A stretch of DNA of 64,000 nt from Hedera helix (GCA_947179155.2 OX359273.1:15622001-15686000), one strand, 5' to 3'; numbered from the stretch's first letter, positions 10,026 through 22,291 are shown. A program made the numbers and translations. Notes: generated by a model not told the origin, from the letters alone.

Positions 10026-10496
10026 GTCGGATAAGTAGGATTATTAATATGAAGAGATATCACTATAAACAAATATGTTTCGAATGAGGGTTTTAACTAT
10101 TTGGGTAATGTTCTGTACGGAAAGAGAATTTTGCACCGGACAAAGATACAACCATTTGTCACGGATAAAGATGCAAACATTTATCACGGGTGAAGATGCA
10201 AACATTCACCGCGAGATTCTCTGTTCCCAAGAGCCATCCTAATGATTTAATACCGTGGATGTTGAAACATGTAAAGTTATAGAATATCTAAATATTAAGG
10301 ATAAAAAGGTTATGTTTGAGTATTAAGTCTCTTGTATCAATTATAAGGACTTGATATAAAATAATGAAAGATCTTTGGGAATTAGGATGAGAACTTTGTT
10401 TGAGAATAAAGGAAATCATCTATAAACCTATTGATTTAACATTTGTAGTGAGCACCAAGTCATCTATAGTAAGTATAGTGATTTGGGGGCGTCACA

Positions 10497-10872
10497 TCCT
10501 TAGCTTTTTCTCTCAACACTTAGGTGTTTTGCTCTCAAATGCTCTCAAATGCTCTCTCTCTTTTTCTTTCTAGCAACTTCAAATGAACTAACAAACATTG
10601 AACAAGTGTGGAGTGTTTCTTTTATAGCCAACCACTAACACACCATTAACTCACTAATTCACCCATGTTGGTCAATTTAATTGCTAATCATGCTTACTAT
10701 TTGATTGAATGACCATTTGATTGACTCATGGAATGACTAGGGTTGTTCAACCACTATATGACATGGATGGATTTCCAAGCAATCTAAGAAGTCAAGTTAT
10801 CCATGTGGGGCCCCCAAGAATTCAGCAAATTGGATTATCCAAGCCATTTTTCCTTTATTTTTAATGCAAAAA

Positions 10873-10925
<53 letters not shown>

Positions 10926-11361
10926 ACCAAAGTTTGACCCTTATTGGACTTCACATTGGGCTTGGTAATAACTTCTATTGGGCTCATTCAATTAAATTAT
11001 TTGGGCTCAATTTAAATAACACATTGGGCTTATATTAAATAGTCTAGGTTACATTTAATTAAATCAAGCATTGGACTTGTTTAATTAATTACATGGGCTA
11101 GTAATTAAATTAATTACATGGGCTACTAGGTTAATATCTTTAACCTAGTTTATCAACTTATTTGGATATAAAATATAATCCAATTAGATTTGCTTTAATT
11201 AATTATACACTTTGCTTTAATTCTTTAAATAAATATACAAGCACATAAGTACATTTATTTAATTATCTAATGCACAATTAATTAATGAGAAAAATTTAAA
11301 TTCATTGCTAAATATTTATTAAGTATATTTACAATGACTAATGAAATTCGTGGTCATTACA
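10497..11361 (-). repeat. Family-2 gypsy LTR fragment, truncated by element 1
   Basis: This is the reverse complement of the first ~840 bp of the family-2 LTR at 21577. The right edge CATTACA at 11361 is the inverse of that LTR's TGTAATG start. It is cut on the left by element 1, and the remainder is presumably beyond the left window edge. It includes an expanded (AT)n run at 10878-10922 where the other copy has a short run. A TATA-like CTATAAAAG (minus) lies near 10618-10628. It joins the satellite at 11362, so the 5-bp duplication would be ATAGC. Confidence 0.85.
10878..10922. repeat. (AT)n microsatellite
   Basis: About 45 bp of uninterrupted AT dinucleotide. The homologous place in the family-2 solo LTR (about 22017-22032) is much shorter. 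Confidence 0.95.
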
Positions 11362-13529
11362 ATAGCAAGTTTCCTCAAATGAAGACTTGTGTGCATTGCA
11401 CGCATTGTTTTCAATGCGAGAGTGATTTGATTGTTCCTTTTGAGGCTAACCAATGTATAACGAAGTAATATATCTCTAATTCACCTATTTCTTTGCAAAT
11501 TTTGAGGAAATATCGAAACGAATAGTGAGTTTCCTCACTTGAAGACTTGTGTGTGTTGTACGCATTGTTCTCAATGTGAGAGTGATAAAATTTCTCATTT
11601 TGAGGCTAACCGATGTATAACAAAGTAATATGACTCTAATTCACCAAGTTCTTTGCAAATTTTGAGGAAATATCAAAACGAATAGCAAGTTTCCTCAGGT
11701 GAAGACTTGTGTGCGTTGTACACATTATTTTCAATGCGAGAGTGATAGGATTGCCCCTTTTGAGGCTAACCGATGTATAACGAAATAATATGACTCTTAA
11801 TCACCTATTTGTTTGCATATTTTGAGGAAATAACGAAACGAAAAGCAAGTTTACTCAAATGAAGACTTGTGTGCATTGTACGCATTGTTTTCAATGCGAG
11901 AGTGATAGGATTGCCCCTTTTGAGGCTAACCGATGTATAACGAAGTAATATGACTTTTAATCACCTAGTTGTTTACATATTTTGAGGAAATAACGAAACG
12001 AAAAGCAAGTTTCCTTAAATGAAGACTTATGTGCGTTGTACGCATTGTTTTCAATACGAGAGAGATATGATTGCTCCTTTTGAGGCTAACTGATGTATAA
12101 GGAAGTACTATGACTCTAATTCACCTATCTCTTTACAAAATTTGAGGAAATATCGAAACGAATAGCAAGCTCCCTCAAGTGAAGACTTGTGTGCGTTGTA
12201 CGCATTGTTTACAATGCGAGAGTGATAGGATTACCCCTTTTGAGGCTAACCGATGTATAACGAAGTAATATGACTCTTAATCACCTATTTGTTTGCATAT
12301 TTTGAGGAAATAACAAAACGAAAAGCAAGTTTCCTCAAATGAAGACTTGTGTGCATTGTACGCATTGTTTTCAGTGCGAGAGTGATAGGATTGCCCCTTT
12401 TGAGGCTAACCGATGTATAACGAAGTAATATGACTCTTAATCACCTATTTGTTTACATATTTTTAGGAAATAACGAAACGAAAAGCAAGTTTCCTCAAAT
12501 GAATACTTGTGTGCATTGTACGAATTGTTTTCAATACGAGAGAGATAGGATTGCTCCTTTTGAGGCTAACTGATGTATAACGAAGTACTATGACTCTAAT
12601 TCACCTATCTCTTTGCAAAATTTGAGGAAATATCGAAACGAATAGCAAGTTCCCTCAGGTGAAGACTTGTGTGCGTTGTACGCATTGTTTTCAATGCGAG
12701 AGTGATAGGATTGCCCCTTTTGAGGCCAACCGATGTATAACGAATTAATATGACTCTTAATCACCTATTTGTTTGCATATTTTAATGAAATAACAAAACG
12801 AAAAGCAAGTTTCCTCAAATGAAGACTTGTGTGCGTTGTACGCATTGTTTTCAATACGAGAGTGATAAGATTGCCCCTTTTGAGGCTAACCGATGTATAA
12901 CGAAGTAATATGACTCTTAATCACCTATTTGTTTGCATATTTTTAGGAAATAACGAAACGAAAAGCAAGTTTCCTCAAATGAATACTTGTGTGCGTTGTA
13001 CGCATTGTTTTCAATACGAGAGAGATAGGATTGCTCTTTTTGAGGCTAACCGTTGTATTACGAAGTATTATGACTCTAATTCACCTATCTCTTTGCAAAA
13101 TTTGATGAAATATTGAAACGAATAGCAAGTTCCCTCAGGTGAAGACTTGTGTGCGTTGTACGCATTGTTTTCAATGCGAGAGTGATAGGATTGCCCCTTT
13201 TGAGGCCAACCGATGTATAACGAATTAATATGACTCTTAATCACCTATTTGTTTGCATATTTTAATGAAATAACAAAACGAAAAGCAAGTTTCCTCAAAT
13301 GAAGACTTGTGTGCGTTGTACGCATTGTTTGCAATGCGAGAGTGATAGGATTGCTCCTTTTGAGGCTAACCGATGTATAACGAAGTACTATGGCTTTAAT
13401 TCACCTATCTCTTTGCAAAATTTGAGGAAACATCGAAATGAATAGCAAGTTCACTCAAGTGAAGACTTGTGTGCGTTGTACGAATTGTTTTCAATGCGAG
13501 AGTGATAAGATTGCCCCTTTTGAGGCTAA
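11362..13529 (+). repeat. 160-bp satellite array, first block (about 13.5 monomers)
   Basis: The landmark GCAAG recurs at 11365, 11525, 11685, 11845, 12005, 12165 and so on, an exact 160-bp step. Two monomer classes are visible: one ends AATATCGAAACGAATAGC and the other AATAACGAAACGAAAAGC. From 12165 they alternate in a three-monomer (480-bp) pattern. Each monomer carries the dyad CGCATTGTTTTCAATGCG or a mutated form. Because 160 is not a multiple of 3, the short ORFs seen here are not maintained along the array. The length is typical of nucleosome-scale plant satellites. Confidence 0.97.
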
Positions 13530-15482
13530 TGTTGGTTTGTAAAAATATGGCATACATATAATCAAATTATATAAGCGTAACGGAAGCAATAAAAATCAGA
13601 TTTTAAAATTTTTGTACAAACCAATAACCCAGATCTTTCTTATGCGACTATTATTAATTGAGGAAGGATAAAAGAATTTATACGTTTGTAGAACCAAGTT
13701 TCCACGGGTACAAGTTCATATCCCTTTAATCCTTCACGTTCTTCATCAAATTCACCGATTAGATTCCACGGATCAATGTTAGCCCCCCAAGTGTGAAGCC
13801 TCTAGAGGTGATCCACCAAGAGATCTATGAATTAAAGAAGCGGATTCTTCCAACCATGGGTGGCTAGCCCTAATTCTCTCTTTCTCTCTAACTCTTAGAT
13901 CTAGAGAATTATGGAGTACTCTCACTAATCTAATGAAAGAGTGTGTAACCTTGATCTATGATAAGACTCCTCTTATTTATAGATCTAATCAACCCTCCTA
14001 AACTATTTAGGATTAGGGTTTTAATTTAATTCTCAATTTAATTAAGAACTAAATTAATTAATTACAATTCCTAAACCATTTAGGAACTTAATTATTTAAT
14101 AATGAGAGTACTTCTTATTAATTAATTACTAAACCATTTAGTAACTTAATTAATTTTTATTATAATTATAATTTCAAAACTATTTAGGAACTTAATTATT
14201 TAATAATAATATTACTACTTATTAATTAATTCCTAAACCATTTAGGAACTAAATAATAATACTAGTAGTAGTAATAATAATAATAAGACTCCTCTTATTA
14301 ATTTATAATTAGTATTTCTAAAATACTAAATTATAAATATTAAGCTATTTAATTTATTCTATCACCATAGTATAAATTAAATATACTTAATTTATTATTA
14401 CGATTATGCCATCCACTTCTAAAATAAATATTACTCTTTTGCGGTGTGACCCTTTAGGTTCTCCATATTAAACCGGTTGTATAATAAATAAATTAGAACA
14501 ATTCTAATTCATTTATTACGAATTAACTCTTTAATTCAGAATAAATAATTATTCCACAATAAGGGTAAGCCCCCTTAGCGATTAGTCGACTTTCCAGATA
14601 ATATAGATTTCAACATTTAATCGTAAAAGAACCTTTCAGCAAATAGTTACCGTACAATTCAATCCTTCTACCATACAATGTCCCAATCAAATATAAGACA
14701 CAGAATTTCTGTCAAGTCTTATTTATTTGATTATATGCATTTCAATTCACAAATACACAACTCTAGTTAATGTAAATTAAAAACTCCTTTCTAATTCCAT
14801 TCAACCCTGGCCAGGGATTTCTGAGTTGTCACTTATTGAATCGCATAGGACATTCTCTCCCTTTACTAGAAGTGGTAGATTCTTTGTTGATCATTCATCT
14901 ATCTCCATATGTACCTTATTATACCCAATCATAGCCTTTGATATACCAATAGGTCTTAAGGAATATGTCAAAGTATAACTTAGTACACACAAGATACTAA
15001 GATGATCTCAAGTCTAAGGATCACTTGTACGACTATCACATAAGGAATTCCTATTGACAGACGAGTAAAACTCCATTAGGTGTTCCTTGAGCGAGTCACG
15101 TTCAGTGAACTTATTCTCTAATAAGCACCTACATACTTTCTTTAGTGTCTCTACACAAATGATTATGAGATCAATCATCATCTTCATAAGAGCAAGCATA
15201 GTATGTACCAATCTATCCGGATATACTAATCCCCTTTTTAGTGATCTAACGATTAGGAACAATTTTAGTTTTGAGCTATCTTGAATTTAGATCTCATTAG
15301 CACGATCCTCATCATGGTTCTAAAAGCATTGCTCGAAAACTATGGGTTTATCCATTTGATTAATTGAAGTAATTAATCATGAATAAAGAAATGCCTTGAT
15401 ACTTTTATTAATAAATGAACAAGATTACAAAGTATATGATTACCACATCAAATGTGATTGGCTTGAGGGCATACTATTTTCA
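13530..15482 (-). repeat. 3' LTR of the copia element, 1953 bp
   Basis: Begins TGTTGG on the + strand and ends TTTTCA. It is paired with 21128-26492 after removing the nested insertion. It contains a series of short hairpins CCTAAA-N3-TTTAGG (13996-14248) and poly(AATAAT) stretches. Short ORFs such as 15014-15262 (minus) recur in the partner LTR (26024-26272 minus) only because the LTRs are copies. Confidence 0.93.
13996..14248 (-). repeat. Series of CCTAAA/TTTAGG hairpins in the copia LTR
   Basis: Units at 13996-14012, 14068-14086, 14126-14144, about 14173-14190 (weakened) and 14230-14248. The stem is TTCCTAAA/TTTAGGAA in two units and TTACTAAA/TTTAGTAA in another, so both arms changed together. 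The other LTR has the same series. Confidence 0.65.
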
Positions 15483-15500
15483 ATCTCCCACTTGCACTAA
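15483..15500 (-). other. Polypurine tract of the copia element
   Basis: On the minus strand this reads TTAGTGCAAGTGGGAGAT directly before the LTR TG. AGTGGGAGAT-type tracts are typical of copia elements. Confidence 0.85.
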
Positions 15501-18500
15501 AGCCAATCGCCCTTTGGTATCCACATACCATTCTTCTCTAAGTGGCGTACAAATTGCTTAGTAAATGCTTTAGTTAATGGATCTGTAATGCTGTTCTAAG
15601 AGTCTACCATCTTTATGGTGTCGTCTCCTTTTCAATGATTCATCTAATCATATAAAAGTGTCGCAACACATGTTTGGATTTCAGATGAGACCTAGGTTCC
15701 TTGGCGAATTAAACTCTTTTAATGTTAGGAACCATTATAAATTCTGTAATGAACTTCTTTAACCAAACAATCACCTTTGCAGCTTCACTTATAGTTATTT
15801 ACTATGTCTTTGTCACTAAATCAGCAACTATTTACTGTTTGGAACTTTTTCAACTCACTGCAGCACCGTTCACGGTAATCATATTACCTAAAACGGATAT
15901 GTTGTTATCTTGGTTAGTCTGAACAAACTTGAGTTTGTCAAACCCTCTAGTTTTATATCAGACCCATCATTAGAAACTCTTTTCTAATATTCTTCTCCAA
16001 AATTGAACTGATATCTGCTTATTATAAATAAGCAATATCAAGTCTAGTACATTTCAACGAATCAATGTACGTCCCTTGGGTTAAGCCGAGCATCCTTTAT
16101 GATCTATCTCTATAGACCTTTATCCTAAATAGAATGTTAGGACGCTTCTCCCAAGTCCTTAATGGAGAAGTTTTAGACAACCACATCTTTACTGATTGTA
16201 GCATCGGTATGTCATTCCTTATTGATATTATATCAACATATAATACTAGGAATGTCACAGTGCTCCCACTAACCTTTGTACATACTTGGTTCATCCTTGT
16301 CTTTGATAAAATTAAACTCTTTTGATTGTCTCATCAAAACGGATGTTCTATCTTCGAGAAACTTGCTTCAATTCATAATTGGATCGTTGTAACTTACATA
16401 CTTGATTTGCTCCATCTATATGGAGACAAATTCTTTTAGTTGTATCATACATACATCCTTTTGTATAGTAAGCTGCAACTGCAAGTAAAATCCGAATGGA
16501 TATATGCATTTTCACTAGTGAAAAATTTCATCATAGTCAACTCATTGACCTTGGTCGAAATCTTTTACCACTAGTCAGGTCTTATAGGTCTCCACCTAGC
16601 CATCTGCTTCAGTCTTCCTTCAAAGACCCATTTCGGATTTTATGGTCATCGACCATTTCTCTTAAGTATCTAATACTCATACCTCATTGTATATATCTGG
16701 ATCATCATCGACTATGATGCGTACCTTATCATCATCCGCTATGATGAATCCATACCATTAAGGTATCTTCGGTACTAAACCAGATTTACGACTTGGTTGT
16801 GGTACAATAGGTTTATCTACTTGTATAGATTCCTTTACTTGATCTGTAGTGTTTTGTGGTTCTTAAACTTCTTCAAGATCTATTTTACTCCCACTAACCC
16901 TTTAAGGAAAAACTTCTTTTTCTTATAAGGCAGCGTGTTTCAACAAACACCTTTTAGTTAGTCGGATTATAGAAGTGATACCCTAAACTTTCTTTAGGAT
17001 ATCCCACAAGTTTATACTTATCAGATCTTGTCCCTAGCTTATCATGTCAAACCTTTTGACATAAGCTGAACAATTCAAATCTTAACATTCTTAAGACTTG
17101 GTTTCCTCCCTATCCATGACGTATATGAAGTCTTAGGGACGGAATTTGAAGGTATCTTATTTAGTAGATATGCGATCGTTTCTAGAGCATAACCCTAGAA
17201 GGATACTGGAAGATCGGTAATACTCATTATGGATTATTACCATGTCCATTTTGTGAGAATACCATTTTGCTTGAGATGATCTAAAAACTTACTGCTTAAG
17301 TATTCCCTTCTCGATCTAATCGAAGAACTTTAATACTTTTGGCATTTAGTTTCTTCACTTCACTTTTGAATTCTTTGAACGTTTCAAACAATTTGGATTT
17401 GTATTTCATCAAATACATATATCAAAATCTAGAATCATCAGTGAAAGTAATGAATTAATAGCTTTCTCTTGCATCTGTTGTCATAGGTCCCACACACGAC
17501 TGTGTGTACCATATCTAACAACTCTACAACTCGCTCTCCATGTCCACTAAATGGAGATTTAGTCATATTGTCCATGATATAAGATTCACAAGTCGTAATT
17601 GATTCATAATCAAAACGCTCCAAAAGCCTATCTTTATACAACTTGTTTTAGTCTTGTTTCATTAGCATGACCGAGTTAACAGTATTGCATGAAGGTATGA
17701 TTCATATCATCTATTTGCTTTTAGTTTGTTCAAATTGTAATATTTTTCATATAAGTCAAGTATACAAAATCTATTAAGTAATCAACCAGTTCTAAATAAA
17801 ACATTATCATTATAAACAGAACAACGATTGTTCATTATTATAATGTCAAAAAAAACATTCCTTATCATCACATGGAACTGAAATAATGTTTCTAAGAACT
17901 GGAACATAGTAACAACTTACTAACTTAATAACATTGCCCGTAGGCAGTGCTAAATTATAAGTTCACATGGCTAATGCAGCAACCTTTACTTCATTCCCCA
18001 ACACATGATTACTTATCATTTATTTAGCTTTCTTCTTCTGCTTAGTCTCTGCAACGACTTGCATATATAAGACCACCATTCGGTATCTAATACCTAAGTA
18101 GAACTTGACTTATAGAAAGTTCTATTTCATTATAAACAAATCTATATCTGTAGTTGAAGCTTCACTAAACTTCTTCTACTTAACTACTACAACTCTCTTG
18201 TAGTTGTTCTTTCAGTGTCCCAGCTTATCGCAATGAAAGCAAACTCCTTTGCCCTCGGGATCACTTTTATTTATGTCCTTTGTTTAGCCTTTCTTTTGCC
18301 TTCTACTCTTTCTGACTCCTCAGAAATACCTTTGGCCATCTTCCTCCGCTTAGAAGATTCATCTACGAGTAAGACTTGATTTTTCTAGGAAGAAAAGTGA
18401 CTCTCAACAGTCTTCAACATATTTAAGCAAATCAGTTAAATGACTTCTAGCTTAATAATGTTTGACGTTCACAACATATTGTGAATTAGAGTTAGTGAGT

Positions 18501-18960
18501 GACTGTAAGATCAAAACTTGACTCAACTCTCCATCCTTGACAAAACTGGTTGTCCTAATTGATCAATCCAATTGATCATCTTTAGGACATGTGTCTTTTA
18601 CTGTAGTGCCATTGGTTATTATAGATCGAAATAGCTCTTTAGATATATTATATCTAGTTGACCTACTTTGCTCACCATACAACTATTGAATGTGCAGCAA
18701 TATAGTAGGTGCATCCATTTTCTCGTGTTGACGCTGTAACTCGATACTTATGGATGTGAGCATGATGCATTGAGCCACCTTTGCATCATCTTGCCATTTC
18801 ATAAAATAGCAATCTCTTCCTCAGAGGCTTAGTCTACAACATTTGTAGGAACAGACAAATTAAGGACATTTGCTAGCTTTTCAGCATTGAGAACTATTCT
18901 CAAATTTGTTTAATCAATTCGAACAATTCGGTTCGATTAATTGTTAGCATCCAATATGCT
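15501..18960 (-). pseudogene. Copia gag-pol remnant
   Basis: Three fragments can be recognised on the minus strand. RT: 16097-16294 reads GSTVTFLVLYVD followed by IISIRND, so the second Asp of the YVDD catalytic motif is missing. Integrase/pre-integrase: 17438-17641 reads FDYESITTCESY then MTKSPFSGHGERVVELL and VHTVVCG, the copia GAG-pre-integrase to integrase junction, with the expected second Cys of the zinc pair replaced by Tyr. Gag zinc knuckle: 18200-18241 reads CFHCDKLGH, but the next residue is a stop and the last Cys position is Tyr; both look like G-to-A changes. The rest is shifted between frames with many stops. The other small ORFs in this range are shadows. Confidence 0.85.
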
Positions 18961-19811
18961 ATGCAGTGTTAGTGAATTAAACATAGCAATATTCTTTAAG
19001 TGAATTAATAACAACATTAACATGCATTCATTTTATTAATTACCAAAATAAATTAGGTCTTTATTTAAAATGGTATTTCCCACTATTTTCATCAAACTAT
19101 ATTACCCTCCTTATATAGTTCGGCAAATCTAGTTAAAGATTTGCTAGTGAGAATAAGGATCCTATTTCAAATGTATATAGCCTTGTGTGACACAACAAAC
19201 GATATATAAATAAATAGGTAGACAACTCTTGTCAATTACATCAACATGTAACTCCTTTTATTTTGCCTCTTAGATTATTATGATCATGCGTGACACACCC
19301 AAATCAAAATTATCCAAGTTAAGTCCAACCTAGCATTTTCTTATATTAGAAGAGAAAAAGACCGTCCTTGTGTGACACAACAAAACAGTAATGTTCAATT
19401 CTTTTTATAAACATCAAATGTGATAAAACAACATCTCAAAAAATTAATATAAACCTTGTGTGACAAAACAAACTTATAATGATTATTTGATACTCTATCG
19501 TTTTACCATGCTAGAAGGCGACGTTCGATATTTTTAATAAATATCTTTGAACGTTACAACTTAATATTATGAGTAGTAGAATAAATAAATTAGAACAATT
19601 CTAATTTTATTTAATTGAATTAAATTCCTTTAATTCATGAATTAAATTCCTTTAATTCATGAATTAAACATTTTAATTCATTTTATAAATAATATTTATT
19701 CTACATCATGAGGGGTTTATTAATATTAATTGTCTCATCTTGTTTAGTGCACATGCACATATATATATAAAATACGCGTCATATTAATTAACATTAGAAA
19801 CATGTTTGATA

Positions 19812-19900
<89 letters not shown>

Positions 19901-20589
19901 GCATGCACATATAGAATATTATATTCTACTTGGATTGATTATGGACTTTTATTCTAGTTTGGTTTATTCGAGCCACCAAATAAACCAATTGGTCAAACCT
20001 AGGGTGCAAGAATAAATTAAATTAAATGTAACTATTACATTTAAATTCGGGCTCCATTACAAACGGGTCTTCATGCGCTCCTTGCTTCTTTGCTCCAATT
20101 CCTCAAAATAATTCTAACTAATCCTATTACAAATAATTTACAATAAATAGAAACCTTGATCAACAGTCAAGGGGAAGTACATAGGAGGGAGATAGAATTA
20201 TACATAAGAAAAATTAGAAAGACGAGGTACGCAGACCCCATTTATTAAAACCCATTCATTCATGCATTTAATTAAAATTAAATCCAATCACATTGGTCAA
20301 TTGTCCATAATCAATCACATTTATTATCATATATATCAACATATATATTAATAAATAATATTCATCTCATGAATTAAATAAAACATTCCATATATGTATT
20401 GGTATCATTTAATGGACAATTTAAAGTTACATGAAATCCAATTTCATATTTAAAATAAACCTTTTATTTTTATTATAAAATTATTTAAAAATAAACTATT
20501 TATTTTTTTATTATTTTAAAATTACCCAAAATAAACTCTTTTATTTTGAAATTTTAAAATCTGCACAAAATTACCAAACTATTTGGATA

Positions 20590-20620
<31 letters not shown>

Positions 20621-20859
20621 ATCGGTCCAAAACCAAAAGTGGGTTATTCCAACCAAATCCGTGGCTTGCTATATTAATAACAAAACTGTGGCGGTTAGTA
20701 TATATGACATCTATGTATATATATATATATATAATATTAATCCAACCGTTGCTTTTCCTTTTTCCATTCACTTGCTTTTTGCTTGGACACTAATTATGGG
20801 ACAAGCTTTATACATATATATACATCCGTTGCCTTACCAATTAAAGCCGCCACTTTAGG

Positions 20860-20899
<40 letters not shown>

Positions 20900-21113
20900 C
20901 CAAAACCGTGCGGTGACTTTGTTTCTGCTTTACCGATTATGACATTCATTTTTGGTTTTGTTAATATCCCCCGAAATAACGCCTTGTGCCGAGAATCAAT
21001 TTCGATAAATATAAAAAAAATAATTTTATATAGTAAATTATGCCCAATAAATTATTCTAAACCATACCCATACATATATGAAATTAAAAAAAATTAATAA
21101 TTCGTATAAGTTT
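18961..21113 (-). other. Long non-coding leader of the copia element
   Basis: About 2.1 kb between the primer site and the gag remnant, much longer than the usual short copia leader. It holds repeated TGTGTGACACAACAAA-type boxes (near 19184, 19368 and 19453), a tandem repeat of GAATTAAATTCCTTTAATTC at 19616-19680, and several (AT)n runs. A short match to LTR sequence (AATAAATTAGAACAATTCTA) lies near 19581. No coding signature. Confidence 0.55.
19817..19895. repeat. (AT)n microsatellite
   Basis: About 75 bp of almost pure AT dinucleotide in the copia leader. The poly-Ile/Tyr ORFs over it are artefacts of the repeat. Shorter runs occur at about 20593-20620, 20717-20732 and 20861-20896. Confidence 0.95.
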
Positions 21114-21126
21114 GGCTCTGATGCCA
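21114..21126 (-). other. Primer binding site of the copia element
   Basis: Minus strand reads TGGCATCAGAGCC, one mismatch from the initiator-Met primer site. It lies 1 bp from the LTR edge at 21128. This fixes the element's orientation as minus. Confidence 0.85.
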
Positions 21127-22291
21127 CTGTTGGTTTGCAAAAATATGGCATACATATAATCAAATTATATAAGCGCAACGGAAGCAATAAAAATCAGATT
21201 TTAAAATTTTTGTACAAACCAATAACCCAGATATTTCTTATGCGACTATTATTAATTGAGGAAGGATAAAAGAATTTATACCTTTGTAGAACCAAACTTC
21301 CACGGGTACAAGTTCATCTCCCTTTAATCCTTCACGTTCTTCATCAAATTCACCGATTAGATTCCACGGATCAATGTTAGCTCCCCAAGTGTGAAGCCTC
21401 TAGAGGTGATCCACCAAGAGATCTATGAATTAAAGAAGTGGATTCTTGGTTTCTCCAAACCATGGGTGGCTAGTCCTAATTCTCTCTTTCTCTCTAACTC
21501 TTAGATCTAGAGAATTATGGAGTACTCTCACTAATCTAATGAAAGAGTGTGTAACCTTGATCTATGATAAGACTCCTGTAATGACCACGAATTTCATTAG
21601 TCATTGTAAATATACTTAATAAATATTTAGCAATAAAATTAAACTTTTTGTATTAATTAATTATGCATTAGATAATTAAATAAATGTACTTATGTGCTTG
21701 TATATTTATTTAAAGAATTAAAGCAATGTGTATAATTAATTAAAGCAAATCTAATTGGATTATATTTTTAAATCCAAATGAGTTGATAAACTAGGTTAAA
21801 GATATTAACCTAGTAGCTCATGTATGTAATTTAATTACAGGCCCATATAATTAATTAAACAAGCCCAATGCTTGATTTAATTAAATGTAACCTAGAATAA
21901 TTAATGTAAGCCCAATGTGTTATTTAAATTGAGCCCAAACAATTTAATTGAATGAGCCCAATGGAAGTTATTCCCAAGCCCAATGTGGAGCCCAATAGGA
22001 GGTCAAACTTTGGTCAATATATATATATATAGATGTATATATGCACATTTTAACATTAAAAATAAAGGAAAAATGGCTTGAAAAAACCAATTTGCTGAAT
22101 TTTTGAGGGTCCCACTTGGATAACTTGATTTCCTAGATTGCTTGAAAATCCATCCATGTCATAAGTTGGCCAACAACTCTAGTCATTCCAAAAGTCCATC
22201 AACTAGTCATTCAATCAAATAGTAAACTAGTTTAGCCTTTAATTTCACCAACATGGGTGAATTAGCAAGCTAATGGAGGATTAGTGGTGGG

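Larger units (their letters stand above)
1..10496 (+). mobile_element. Element 1: Ty3/gypsy chromovirus, Tekay/Del-like, left-truncated by window edge
   Basis: The layers read in order: LTR end, primer binding site, an extra ORF, gag-protease-RT-RNaseH-integrase-chromodomain, polypurine tract, complete LTR. Position 1 aligns with 9420 in the right LTR, so about 2.8 kb of the left LTR lies outside the window. The order with integrase last, together with a GPF module and chromodomain-like tail, places it in the chromovirus branch; the long LTR and the motifs resemble the Tekay/Del lineage (family knowledge, not a tree). By eye the two LTR copies differ at about four of 1077 shared positions, so the insertion is recent. 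It sits inside a family-2 LTR fragment that continues at 10497. The 5-bp target duplication is probably TCCTT (10497-10501), but its left copy is outside the window. The coding regions are broken, so the copy is not autonomous. Confidence 0.93.
6640..10496 (+). repeat. 3' LTR of element 1, complete, 3857 bp
   Basis: Starts TG at 6640 and ends CA at 10496. U3 runs to about 8045 and contains telomere-like boxes and a TACGAAA tandem array. A TATA box lies at 8015-8024, so roughly 2.4 kb of the LTR would be transcribed. That part holds a donor-like AAAG/GTAC at 8166-8167, three palindromic modules (8223-8604), the TGAGC/GCTCA hairpin (9611-9626) and the 144-bp block (9882-10025). The small ORFs inside (7005-7211, 7165-7410, 8688-9005 minus, 9890-10072 minus) show no protein signature. 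Confidence 0.95.

Noticed and set aside
19806..20015. ORF with long Ile-Tyr run
   Set aside because: Translation of an (AT)n microsatellite. The same applies to ORFs at 20571-20858.
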